In this document: positions 51,620 to 59,774 of the stretch, in pieces
Position numbering within the stretch: the first letter of the stretch is position 1
Layout of the letters: every line of letters starts with the position of its first letter
From: Nonomuraea muscovyensis
GTDB taxonomy: Bacteria > Actinomycetota > Actinomycetes > Streptosporangiales > Streptosporangiaceae
DNA length: 64,000 nt
Assembly: GCF_014207745.1 (NCBI RefSeq)
Contig: NZ_JACHJB010000002.1
Coordinates: forward strand, 2,356,001 to 2,420,000
Reading direction: 5' to 3'
Program-made: the position numbers and the translations under genes
The notes under the pieces: generated by a model
Database searches by the model: none
What the model was told of the DNA's origin: nothing
What the model saw: only the letters and a program-made list of their open reading frames with translations

Positions 51620-53100
51620 CCGAGGTTGCGGAAGCGAGCCCGGCGCGCGGCCAGGCGGGTGTCGCGGTCCTGCGCGAGCAGCCCGACGATCTCGTACTCC
51701 AGCGCCCGCCCGACCCGCTCGCAGAACGCCCGGTGCTCGTAGGCGGCGTCGGGCACCTCCGGCACGATCCGGTCGACCACCCCGGACCGCCTCAGGTCGG
51801 TGGCGCGCACCCGCTGCGCCTGGGCGATCTCCGGCGCGAAGTCGGTGGACCGGTAGAGGATCGCCGAGGCGCCCTCCGGCGGCAGCGGCGACAGCCAGGC
51901 GTGCTGGGCGCACAGCACCCGGTCGGCCGGCAGCAGCGCCAGCGCCGCGCCCCCGGCGCCCTCCCCCAGCAGCAGGCAGACGGTCGGCGCCGGCAGCGTC
52001 ACCAGGTCGGCCAGGCAACGGGCGATCTCGCCCGCCAGCCCGCCCTCCTCGGCCGCCTTGGACAGCGCCGCGCCCGCCGTGTCGATCACCGTGACGAGCG
52101 GCAGCCCCAGCTCGGCTGCCAGCCGCATGCCGCGCCGGGCCACCCGCAGCCCCGCCGGGCCCAGCGGCGAGCTGGACCGCTGCCGGTGCCGGTCCTGCCC
52201 CAGCACCACCGCCGGAGCGTCGCCGAACCTGGCCAGAGCCAGCAGCAGCCCCGGCTCGTTCTCGCCCACGCCGGTGCCGTTCAGCGGGGTGACATCGGTG
52301 GCGGCCAGCTTGAGCAGGCTGCGCACCCCCGGCCGGTCGTCCCGCCGCGAGCGGGTGATCGCCTCCCACGCCTCGACCGGCCGCAGGTCCTCCTCGGGCG
52401 CCGCCCCCCGCACCAGGCCGGCCGTGTCGGCGCTCAGCACCGACAGGGCCCGGATCGCCACGTCCCGCGCGTCGGCGGCCGACACGACCGCGTCGATCAG
52501 GCCGTGCCGGTAGAGATTCTCCGCCACCTGCACCCCCTCGGGGAACGGGTAACCGTGCAGCGACTCGAACACCCGGGGTCCCAGGAACCCGATGAGCGCC
52601 CCCGGCTCGGCGGCCGTGACGTGCCCGAGCGACCCCCACGACGCGAGCACCCCGCCGGTCGTGGGATGGCGCAGGTACACCACGTGCGGCAGGCCCGCCG
52701 CGCGGTGCTCCTGCACCGCCGCGGTGATCTTCACCATCTGCACGAACGCCGTCGCGCCCTCCTGCATGCGGGTGCCGCCGGAGGCGGGCGCGGCCAGCAG
52801 CGGCAGCCGCTCGCGGGCCGCCCGTTCGACCGCCAGGGTGATCCGCTCGGCCGCCGCCACCCCGATCGACCCGGCCATGAACGAGAACTCGCTGGCGACC
52901 ACCGCGACCCTGCGCCCGTCGAGCAGCCCCTCGCCGGTGACGACCGCCTCGTCGTAGCCCGACTTGGCCCGGGCCACCGCCAGCTCCTCGGCGTAGGAGG
53001 AACCGGGCACCGCCGGGTCGGCGGGCGGCGCGTCCCACGACGTCCACGACCCCCTGTCGAGGACCGTGTCGATCAGTGTGCGCGCGTCCGGTCGGCTCAC
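51607..53100 (-). CDS. Single-chain acyl-CoA carboxylase carboxyltransferase
   Basis: 497 aa carrying both halves of a carboxyltransferase: an N-terminal AccD/beta-like crotonase domain (GSIGVAAAERI, SGGTRMQEG, TGGVLASWGSLGHV) and a C-terminal AccA/alpha-like domain (VIDTAGAALSKAAEEGG, GEGAGGAALALLPADRVL, LSPLPPEGASAIL). No N-terminal zinc ribbon. It would transfer carboxyl from biotin to an acyl-CoA, but no biotin carboxylase or BCCP gene is in the window. GTG 53100 has AAGGAG 5 nt ahead. 73 bp downstream of a CoA-transferase gene. Confidence 0.9.
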   Translation of the reverse strand: MSRPDARTLIDTVLDRGSWTSWDAPPADPAVPGSSYAEELAVARAKSGYDEAVVTGEGLLDGRRVAVVASEFSFMAGSIGVAAAERITLAVERAARERLPLLAAPASGGTRMQEGATAFVQMVKITAAVQEHRAAGLPHVVYLRHPTTGGVLASWGSLGHVTAAEPGALIGFLGPRVFESLHGYPFPEGVQVAENLYRHGLIDAVVSAADARDVAIRALSVLSADTAGLVRGAAPEEDLRPVEAWEAITRSRRDDRPGVRSLLKLAATDVTPLNGTGVGENEPGLLLALARFGDAPAVVLGQDRHRQRSSSPLGPAGLRVARRGMRLAAELGLPLVTVIDTAGAALSKAAEEGGLAGEIARCLADLVTLPAPTVCLLLGEGAGGAALALLPADRVLCAQHAWLSPLPPEGASAILYRSTDFAPEIAQAQRVRATDLRRSGVVDRIVPEVPDAAYEHRAFCERVGRALEYEIVGLLAQDRDTRLAARRARFRNLGLPS

Positions 53101-53173
53101 CAGGGCTCCTTACTGTCAAGCGGTGCTGCAATGTTGACGCACGAACGCACCGGCCGGTGCCATGAAATGCCGA

Positions 53174-54337
53174 TCATCTCTCCCGCTCTTCGAGCCAGGC
53201 GAGCACCGCGTCGCCGTCCTGGCCCAGTGCCGGTGGGGCGGTGTGCTCGACCACGGCCGCCCCGTCGAAGCGCAGCGGCGGGCCCGGCAGCTCGATCCGG
53301 CCCAGCACCGGATGGTCCACCTCCACCACGAGCCCCTGCGAGCGCGTCTGCTCCCAGGAGTAGACCTCGTCCAGCGAGCGGATCGCCCCCGCCGGCACTC
53401 CGGCCTCGCCCAGCCGCGCCAGCCAGTGGGCGCGGTCGTGGGCGGCCAGCGCCTTCTCCATGTCGGCGATCAGCTCGTCGCGGTGGGCGAACCGGTCGCG
53501 GTTGGTCGCGTACTTCGGGGTACCGGGGTCGAGGCCGAGCAGCGCGGCGACCTTGCGCCACTGGCCCTCGTTGGCCACGGCGATCTGCAGCATGCCGTCG
53601 GCGCAGCGGAACGCCCCGTAGGGGGCGATCGAGGCGTGGTGGTTGCCGTTGGCCCCGGGCACGTGGCCGGCCACGGTCCAGGCGGTGCCGTGGTAGGAGT
53701 GCACGCCGGTCACCGCGGCCAGCAGCGAGGTGCGCACCACCCGGCCCGTGCCCGTGCGCTCGCGCTCGTAGAGGGCGGCGGCGACGCCGTACGCGCCGTG
53801 GATGCCGGCGAGCAGGTCGGCGATCGAGGCGCCCACCCGGTACGGCTCGTCGCGGGAGGGGCCGGTCAGCGACATCAGGCCGGCCTCGCCCTGGGCGATC
53901 TGGTCGTAGCCGGGCCGGCCGCCCTCGGGGCCGTCGTGACCGAACCCGGTGATCGACAGGATGACCAGGCGGGGGTTGAGCTCGTGCAGGCGCTCGACGG
54001 GGAAGCCGAGCCGGTCGAGGACACCGGTGCGGAAGTTCTCGATCAGCACGTCGCTCTGCCGGACCAGGCGCTCGACGAGCCGCCTGCCCTCGGAGGACTT
54101 GAGGTCGACAGCGATGGACTGCTTGTTGCGATTGGCCGCCAGAAAATAGGTGGATATATCGTGATCCGGCCCGACGAAGGGCGGCCCCCACCCGCGAGAT
54201 TCGTCCCCCTTGTCCGGATGCTCCACCTTGATCACCCGCGCCCCGAGATCACCCAGCATCTGCGCCGCGTGAGGGCCGGCGAGGGCCCGGGACAGGTCCA
54301 GCACGACGATGTCACCGAGAGGTCCGGGCACGGTCAT
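53174..54337 (-). CDS. Class III (CaiB/BaiF) CoA-transferase
   Basis: 387 aa. Family III fold with start DIVVLDLSRALAGPHAAQMLGDLGA, NRNKQSIAVDLK, and the probable catalytic Asp174 in VGASIADLLAG. Moves CoA between organic acids. The start is ambiguous: ATG 54337 has GGAGG directly adjacent, GTG 54331 has it at the better 6-nt distance. Same strand as the carboxyltransferase, so the two may act in succession on one acid. Confidence 0.93.
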   Translation of the reverse strand: MTVPGPLGDIVVLDLSRALAGPHAAQMLGDLGARVIKVEHPDKGDESRGWGPPFVGPDHDISTYFLAANRNKQSIAVDLKSSEGRRLVERLVRQSDVLIENFRTGVLDRLGFPVERLHELNPRLVILSITGFGHDGPEGGRPGYDQIAQGEAGLMSLTGPSRDEPYRVGASIADLLAGIHGAYGVAAALYERERTGTGRVVRTSLLAAVTGVHSYHGTAWTVAGHVPGANGNHHASIAPYGAFRCADGMLQIAVANEGQWRKVAALLGLDPGTPKYATNRDRFAHRDELIADMEKALAAHDRAHWLARLGEAGVPAGAIRSLDEVYSWEQTRSQGLVVEVDHPVLGRIELPGPPLRFDGAAVVEHTAPPALGQDGDAVLAWLEERER

Positions 54338-54394
54338 CCTCCAGACTGTGATCGCGAAGGAAGGACATTCTCTCCCCTCCCCCCGCATGTCCCC

Positions 54395-54400
54395 TAGCCT
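54395..54400 (+). promoter_or_regulatory. Leaderless-type -10 for the uridine-kinase-like gene
   Basis: TAGCCT, 6 nt before GTG 54407; no SD. Confidence 0.55.
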
Positions 54401-54406
54401 GGGTGC

Positions 54407-54997
54407 GTGCAAGCACTGGCCCACCACCTCATGGCGCTCCCGCCCTCCTGTGGGCCGGTCCGTCTCGTCGCCGTCGACGGCCCGGCCGGGTCGGGCAAGA
54501 CCACGTTCGCGGGCCGGCTGGCGGCGGCGCTGAGCTGCCAGGTGGTGCACAGCGACGACTTCCCGGTTCCGTGGGAGGAGGGGCCGGGGCCATGGTTCGG
54601 CGCGCTGGAGGAGCAGGTGCTCCGGCCGCTGCGGCGCGGCCGGCCGGGGGCGTTCCGCCGCTACGACTGGACACGCGGCGCCTACGCGGAGCTCGTGCCG
54701 GTCCCCGTCGCGCCGGTGCTGATCGTCGAGGGCGTCGGCACGGCCCGCAGGTCGGCCGCCGGGCTGACGGCGTTCACCGTCTGGGTGGAGGCGCCCGAGA
54801 CGGTGCGCCTGCGGCGGGTGACCGGGCGCGACGGACCGGGCCTGGTGGACCGCTGGCGGCTCTGGTTCGAGGCGGAGCGCGCCTGGTTCGCCGAGGACGG
54901 CACCCGGGAGCGGGCCGACCTCCTCGTCGACGGCCGCCGGCCCGCCACCTGCGCCGGCTGGGCCGAGTGGACCAGGGCCAGGGCCTTTACAAAGTAG
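54407..54997 (+). CDS. Uridine kinase-like P-loop protein
   Basis: 196 aa. Walker A GPAGSGKTT (residues 25-33), a VVHSDDFPVPWEEG stretch typical of uridine kinase-like proteins, and a late RRVTGRDG arginine-rich lid. Probably a small-molecule kinase. GTG 54407 is 6 nt after TAGCCT. Ends one base before the stop of the convergent DegT gene. Confidence 0.87.
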   Translation: MQALAHHLMALPPSCGPVRLVAVDGPAGSGKTTFAGRLAAALSCQVVHSDDFPVPWEEGPGPWFGALEEQVLRPLRRGRPGAFRRYDWTRGAYAELVPVPVAPVLIVEGVGTARRSAAGLTAFTVWVEAPETVRLRRVTGRDGPGLVDRWRLWFEAERAWFAEDGTRERADLLVDGRRPATCAGWAEWTRARAFTK

Positions 54998-54998
54998 A

Positions 54999-56174
54999 TC
55001 AGGTAGCGAGGACCTTGGCGAAGGCCTCGGCGATGTCCGCGGCGCGGGCGGGGTCGTCCATGAGCATCGACTGACGTACCCACACCACGGTCCGGGCGGC
55101 CTCGGCGGCGGCCGGGCACGGCTCGGCGCGGGCTCCGGCACCGGTGAGGGCGTCCATCGTGCCCAGCGGCGGGTATCCGGCGTCGAGCGGCACCCCCTCG
55201 GCGGCCATCGCGGCCAGCAGGAAGCCACGCTCCACGGGGGCCTCGACGCGCAGCATGAGCAGGTGGCGGGAGTCGCGGGTGGTGCCGGGCGGCGGGGGCA
55301 CCACGGTCACCGGCCGGGCCGAGTCCCGCTCCGGCAGACGCGCGAGCTCGCGTTCGACGGCGGCGCAGAAGGCGTCGCGGCGGGCGATCTCCCCGTCGAG
55401 CCGGTCCAGCCAGGGCAGCAGCAGGGCGGCCTGGACGTCGGTGAGCCGCAGGTTCCAGCCGACGGAAGGGTGGCCGTACCACTGGCCGCCGAGGCGGCGG
55501 CCGACGTTGCACGCCGACCAGATCGCCTCGTACGCCGCCGCCTCCCGGCAGACGATCAGCCCGCCCTCGCCCGCGGTCATCGCCTTGCTCGACTGGAAGC
55601 TGTAGACGCCCGCGTCGCCGAGGCCGCCGACGGGCCGGTCGCGGTACGCGGCGCCGTGCGCCTGGGCGGCGTCCTCGACGACCGCCAGGCCGTGCTCGGC
55701 GGCCAGGGCCGTCAACGGGTCCATGTCGGCGGGGCTGCCCGCCAGGTGGACCGGCATGAGGGCCGCGGTCCGCGGGGTCAGCGCGGCCCGTACGGCCTCC
55801 GGCGACAGGTGCAGGTCGGCCGGGTCCACGTCGGCGAGCACGGGGGTGGCGCCCGCGAGCAGCACGGCGGTGGCCGAGGCGACGAAGGTGTAGGCGGGCA
55901 CGATCACCTCGTCGCCCGGTCCCACCCCCAGCCCGCGCAGCGCGGCGAACAGCCCGAGCGTGGCGTTGCCGACGGCCACCCCGTACGGCACGGCCGACCG
56001 GCGGGCGAAGGCCGCGGCGAGGTCGTCGGTCACGCCGCCGCCCTGGGTGGCCCCCCACAGACCGCTCTCCAGCACCTCGGTGACCAGCTTGCGCTGCGCG
56101 GCGTCGAGAGGCGGCGGCCAGGATGGCCAGGGGGCGGTGCGAACGGGGGTTCCGCCGTGCAGGGCGAGGGTCAC
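54999..56174 (-). CDS. DegT/DnrJ/EryC1-type PLP aminotransferase
   Basis: 391 aa fold-type I sugar-aminotransferase family. PLP lysine Lys197 in YSFQSSKAMTAGEGG, Asp168 in VVEDAAQAHGAAY, substrate loop VPAYTFVASATAVL. Members aminate keto-sugars or act on scyllo-inosose/AHBA-type rings. GTG 56174 overlaps the upstream amidohydrolase stop (GTGA), with GAAGGGA as SD. Last gene of the leftward propeller-amidohydrolase operon, so it likely shares that pathway. Confidence 0.92.
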   Translation of the reverse strand: MTLALHGGTPVRTAPWPSWPPPLDAAQRKLVTEVLESGLWGATQGGGVTDDLAAAFARRSAVPYGVAVGNATLGLFAALRGLGVGPGDEVIVPAYTFVASATAVLLAGATPVLADVDPADLHLSPEAVRAALTPRTAALMPVHLAGSPADMDPLTALAAEHGLAVVEDAAQAHGAAYRDRPVGGLGDAGVYSFQSSKAMTAGEGGLIVCREAAAYEAIWSACNVGRRLGGQWYGHPSVGWNLRLTDVQAALLLPWLDRLDGEIARRDAFCAAVERELARLPERDSARPVTVVPPPPGTTRDSRHLLMLRVEAPVERGFLLAAMAAEGVPLDAGYPPLGTMDALTGAGARAEPCPAAAEAARTVVWVRQSMLMDDPARAADIAEAFAKVLAT

Positions 56175-57019
56175 GGGACGTCCCTTCGGGTGCAGGAGCC
56201 GGGGATGGGATGGCCGGAGTCGTCCGGGCCGGAGACGCTCCGGCCGGAGACGCGTGGGCCGAGGACGCGCGGGCCGAGAACGCGGGCGAGGTTGCCGCCC
56301 TGGACGAGCGCCCGGTCGGCGTCGGAGAGGGGGGCGAGGGCGACGCGGCCGTAGCCGGTCCTCAGGTCGAGGAAGCACGCGTCGGAGCCGAACACCACCC
56401 GCTGGGCGCCGGCCGTCGCGACCAGCCGGGCGATCCAGCGGCCGGTCATCCTGGAACCGCACACCTCCAGGTACAGGTTCGGGTGGCCGGCCGCCAGCCG
56501 GGCCGCGCGGTCGAACCCGTACGGCCAGAGCCCGCAGTGCCCCATGAGCAGGGGGACGTCCGGGTGGCGGGCGGCGACGGCGGCGAACCGGTCGGGGTCG
56601 CTCCACGGCGAGTCGGTCTGGCCGTGGGCGAGCACCGGCAGGCCGAGCCGCCAGACGGGCTCGTAGCGGGGGTCGTCGAGCGGGCACTGGTGGACGTCAG
56701 GGTGCAGCTTGACCCCCCACACCCCGTCGCGGGTCAGGGGCGTGCGGTGGTGCGGGTTGTAGACCTGCCAGACGCCGAACCTGCCCGGGAACCGGTCGGC
56801 GGCCTCCCTGGCCAGCCGGTTGCCCGTCTCGGCGTCGGGGCCGACGGCGAGCAGGTGGCTGACGCCCATCGCGGTGACGCCGATCCGGTCCATCGTGGCC
56901 ACCAGGCCCTCGGCGGTCGGGTCGGGGATGAGGAAGTCGGGCCAGGTGCCGAGGTGGCCGTGCGCGTCGAGCACCGGCGGCGCGTCCGCCACGCCGCCAC
57001 GGGCGGGGCCGGTGGTCAC
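56171..57019 (-). CDS. Amidohydrolase_2 enzyme with intact metal site
   Basis: 282 aa TIM-barrel metal hydrolase. Expected ligands are all visible: His20/His22 (LDAHGHLGTW), Lys104/His106 (GVKLHPDVH), His132 (PVLAHGQTD), His161 (LLMGHCGLW) and Asp213 (VFGSDACF). This family includes lactonases and decarboxylases. The last ~35 residues are a repeat-coded tail (VLGPR/VSGxx units). GTG 57019 overlaps the stop of its degenerate paralogue; its own stop overlaps the DegT gene. Confidence 0.9.
   Translation of the reverse strand: MTTGPARGGVADAPPVLDAHGHLGTWPDFLIPDPTAEGLVATMDRIGVTAMGVSHLLAVGPDAETGNRLAREAADRFPGRFGVWQVYNPHHRTPLTRDGVWGVKLHPDVHQCPLDDPRYEPVWRLGLPVLAHGQTDSPWSDPDRFAAVAARHPDVPLLMGHCGLWPYGFDRAARLAAGHPNLYLEVCGSRMTGRWIARLVATAGAQRVVFGSDACFLDLRTGYGRVALAPLSDADRALVQGGNLARVLGPRVLGPRVSGRSVSGPDDSGHPIPGSCTRRDVP
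56226..56285. repeat. Four in-frame 15-bp repeats in the amidohydrolase tail
   Basis: GGGCCGGAGACGCTC-like units starting at 56226, 56241, 56256 and 56271 code on the minus strand for successive pentapeptides VLGPR, VLGPR, VSGRS and VSGPD. A weaker copy flanks them. Confidence 0.85.
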
Positions 57020-57714
57020 AGCAGCCTCCCCAGGGAGCCGGCGGCGATCAGGTCGACGTCGGCCGGCTCCAGGTCGAGATGGTCGAGCAGGAAGCGCGGG
57101 CCGCAGTCGTCGGCCACCGGCGCCCCGGTGCCGAACACGAGCCGCCCGGCGCCGAACAGCCCGGCGAGCCATTCGACGCCGCGCTGGGTGTTGACGGTGC
57201 CGATCTCCGCCCACACGCCCGGCGCCTCGGCCATCAGCTCGGCGAGCGCGCGCAGCCTGCGGTAGCCCGGGTTGAGCACGAGGATCCGCAGGCCGGGCAG
57301 CCGCCCGGCGAGCGTGCGCAGCGCGGCCGGCGAGGTCTCGTCCAGGTCGATCGCGACGGGCAGGCCCAGCTCCGCCAGCCAGCGCAGCGCCACCGGCCCG
57401 GTGAGGTCGAAGCGGTGCCGCTCCGGGCAGAGCCTGACCAGCCGCACGCCCCACTCCAGCACCTCGGCCGGAGTCGAGGGGGCGGAGGCCCCCGGCACGC
57501 CCGGCACCACCACGGGCACCGGCACGAGCCGGGGGTCGTCCAGCCGCAGGAGGGCGTCGTTGCCGGCCTGCGGGTCGGAGTAGAGGCTGAGCGCGTGGGT
57601 CACGCAGGCGCGCTCGATGCCCAGCCGGTCCATCTCGGCCCGCGGGTCGGCGGGCAGATCGTCGAACGGCACGGGTCCGATCAGCCGATGGGCATCGATC
57701 ACATATTTCGGCAC
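57016..57714 (-). CDS. Metal-site-deficient amidohydrolase_2 paralogue
   Basis: 232 aa, same barrel family as its downstream partner but shorter. The first motif is DAHRLIG (one His instead of HxH); the strand-5 and strand-6 histidines are absent (AIDLDETS, ILVLNPGY); the final aspartate motif reads FGTGAP instead of FGSDA. It should therefore not bind metal normally and may be a regulatory or scaffolding pseudoenzyme. GTG 57714 is 6 nt after TAGTTT, and it lies only 9 bp after the propeller gene. Homologous to the gene at 59775. Confidence 0.85.
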   Translation of the reverse strand: MPKYVIDAHRLIGPVPFDDLPADPRAEMDRLGIERACVTHALSLYSDPQAGNDALLRLDDPRLVPVPVVVPGVPGASAPSTPAEVLEWGVRLVRLCPERHRFDLTGPVALRWLAELGLPVAIDLDETSPAALRTLAGRLPGLRILVLNPGYRRLRALAELMAEAPGVWAEIGTVNTQRGVEWLAGLFGAGRLVFGTGAPVADDCGPRFLLDHLDLEPADVDLIAAGSLGRLL

Positions 57715-57724
57715 AGACCGAAAC
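57710..57724. promoter_or_regulatory. Boundary motif copy C
   Basis: GGCACAGACCGAAAC, matching boundary copy A (59735-59749) at 12 of 15 positions. It overlaps the start codon of the degenerate amidohydrolase and the 9-bp spacer after the propeller gene. The coding overlap makes its role less sure. Confidence 0.4.
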
Positions 57725-57726
57725 TA
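57721..57726 (-). promoter_or_regulatory. Leaderless-type -10 before the degenerate amidohydrolase
   Basis: TAGTTT on the minus strand, 6 nt before GTG 57714. Its first three bases are the stop codon of the propeller gene. Confidence 0.4.
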
Positions 57727-59700
57727 GTTCGCCGCCGGCGGGACGGTCAAGGGCGGACAGGCCGGGTCCAGCCGGATCTTGGCCAGGTCGCGGCCGACGA
57801 GCGCCCACGCGTCCCAGGTGCCCGGTACGAAGTGGAGCTGGGGGTTGGTGTACCACTCGTCGCCGAGGCCGGTCGCCAGCAGCTTCGCCTCGGCGCCCAG
57901 CACGTAGGCGTTGCCGCCGCCGCGGAAGACGGAGGTGAAGACCCTGCCCCGGTGCACGGTCAGCTCGCCGTAGCCGGCGATCGTGCCCTGCCGCACCACC
58001 TTCCGGGTGGCCAGGTCCATGGCGATCCAGGTGCCGGAGTCGCGCTTGTAGACGGCGTACAGCAGGCCGTCGTGCACCTTGACGTCCTGGAACGTGCGGT
58101 GGCCGGGCACCGGGTCCACCTGCCAGAGCACCTTGCGGGACCCCAGGTCGAAGGCCGCGACCGAGGCGGTCGCGTGCACCGGCGGGACACCGCCGCCGCC
58201 GAGCACGTCGCCGCCCAGGTACACCACGCCCCGCTTCGCGTCGAGCGACAGGCTCATGAGGCTCTGGTCGGGGATGACGTCCACGTAGACGTCGATGGCT
58301 CCGGTGCGGGGGTCCACCACGGACAGGGCGCCCTTGAGGTTCGCCCCCAGCGGGGCGCTGGCCACCAGCAGCTTGTCGGTCACCGGGTCGTACTCGATGT
58401 CCCACGGCCGCTGCTGGCCGTGGCCGAGGAAGCCGACGCCGCGCACCTCGTCGGTGTGCAGGTCGACGGAGATGATCTGCCCGCTGGGGTACATGGCGGC
58501 GTAGATCTTGTCGCCCCGCCGCACCAGGTCCTTGGGCTCGCCCGGCAGCCTGAACCGGCGCTTGTCACCGGTGCGCAGGTCGCGGACCTCCATCGAGAAG
58601 TGGCCGCCGACGTACACGGCCCGGTTGGGGACGAGCAGCATGCTCTGCGGCCGCTCGGTGCCCGCGGGCAGGCCCGCGTCGATCAGGTCCGTGAACTCCG
58701 ACGCGCCGGTGCGCGGGTCCAGCGACCACACGCCGCCGCTGCCCGCGAAGCCGACGAGGGCGTTCTCGCCGAGCGGGTGGATCAGCCGGGTCTCGTCGCC
58801 GGGCGCGGGCGCGTCGGCGACCCTGGTGAGCGCGGTGTCTCCGGTCCGGTACCGGTGGACGGCGCCGTCCGGGCGGGAGGTGGCGTAGACCGTGCCGTCG
58901 GCGGCGACGGTCAGCGCGTCGAGGCTGCCCGACTCCAGTTTGACCCGCCGCGGATCGGAGCCGTCCTTGCGCACGTCGATCAGCTCGGCTCCGGCGGCCG
59001 CCAGCACGCGGTCGCCGTACAGCGTGACGACGCCCACGCCGGTGGGGGCGGCCGCCACCTCCTGGACGGCGCCGCTCGCCCGGTCGATCCGCACCAGCTT
59101 GGCCTTGTCCAGCAGGCCCGCGTAGACGTGCCCGGCGTCGGCGGCGACCGCGCGCACGTACCGCTCACCCTGGGCGAGCACGCCGAAGTCGCGGACCGCG
59201 CCCGTGCCGGGCACGTACTCGAAGACGCGGCCGCCGGGATAGGTCCCCGCGTAGAGGGTGCCGTCGGGGGCGGCGGCCAGGCTCCACACGAAGCCGCCGT
59301 TGCGGCCGAAGGAGTGCAGGTGCCGCACCTCACCGGTGGCGATGTCGAAGCTGTAGAGGTCGGGCACCGGGTAGGTGCCGACGTACACCTTGCCGCCGGA
59401 GACGACGGTGGCCCAGCCGCCCTCGGGCTCGCCCGTGGCCGGGCCGTCGGGGAGGGTGACGCTCCTGATCACCTTCCGGGTACTCAGGTCCAACTCGGCG
59501 AGCACCGGCGGCTTCGGCCCACGGGTCACGACGTAGGCGCGCCCGTCGTGGACGGCGGCGCCGACGATGGCGCCGGTGACCGAGGCCGGGCCGAACGTGC
59601 GCACGGCCGGCTCGGCGCAGGTGACGGCGGCCTGGGCCGCCGGAGCGGTGAGGAGAGCGGGTAAAAGCCCGGCCACGGCGGCCAGGAGACGTCGGAGCAT
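57724..59700 (-). CDS. Secreted beta-propeller protein (Sec signal)
   Basis: 658 aa. Signal peptide MLRRLLAAVAGLLPALLTAPAAQA, then many repeated blade-like units (KVYVGTYPVPDLYSFDIATGE, TLYAGTYPGGRVFEYVPGTG) typical of PQQ/YVTN-type propellers. Likely extracellular. Clearly related to the protein at 61331 (shared blade order, LWQxxPVPG segment). ATG 59700 has AGGTG 7 nt ahead; GTG 59709 is an alternative without SD. First gene of an operon with two amidohydrolases and a DegT enzyme. No catalytic residues recognised; it could bind a sugar, polymer or metal. Confidence 0.85.
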   Translation of the reverse strand: MLRRLLAAVAGLLPALLTAPAAQAAVTCAEPAVRTFGPASVTGAIVGAAVHDGRAYVVTRGPKPPVLAELDLSTRKVIRSVTLPDGPATGEPEGGWATVVSGGKVYVGTYPVPDLYSFDIATGEVRHLHSFGRNGGFVWSLAAAPDGTLYAGTYPGGRVFEYVPGTGAVRDFGVLAQGERYVRAVAADAGHVYAGLLDKAKLVRIDRASGAVQEVAAAPTGVGVVTLYGDRVLAAAGAELIDVRKDGSDPRRVKLESGSLDALTVAADGTVYATSRPDGAVHRYRTGDTALTRVADAPAPGDETRLIHPLGENALVGFAGSGGVWSLDPRTGASEFTDLIDAGLPAGTERPQSMLLVPNRAVYVGGHFSMEVRDLRTGDKRRFRLPGEPKDLVRRGDKIYAAMYPSGQIISVDLHTDEVRGVGFLGHGQQRPWDIEYDPVTDKLLVASAPLGANLKGALSVVDPRTGAIDVYVDVIPDQSLMSLSLDAKRGVVYLGGDVLGGGGVPPVHATASVAAFDLGSRKVLWQVDPVPGHRTFQDVKVHDGLLYAVYKRDSGTWIAMDLATRKVVRQGTIAGYGELTVHRGRVFTSVFRGGGNAYVLGAEAKLLATGLGDEWYTNPQLHFVPGTWDAWALVGRDLAKIRLDPACPPLTVPPAAN

Positions 59701-59733
59701 GCCGAGCACCTCGCGTTCATACCTGTTCGATTT

Positions 59734-59749
59734 AGGTCCAGACCGTAAC
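59734..59749. promoter_or_regulatory. Boundary motif copy A in the divergent promoter region
   Basis: AGGTCCAGACCGTAAC, with an inner inverted repeat GGTC-CA-GACC. It sits between the two divergent propeller/amidohydrolase operons (starts 59700 and 59775), covering the -35 position of a leftward -10 TATGAA. The core resembles GntR/FadR-type sites, an inference. Confidence 0.55.
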
Positions 59750-59774
59750 TTTATGAGCGCGGTACGTCAATGGC

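Noticed and set aside
56171..56285. Repeat-coded tail of the amidohydrolase as a frameshifted end
   Set aside because: The repeats stay in frame and the stop forms the GTGA overlap with the DegT gene as in the rest of the operon, so the tail is probably real.
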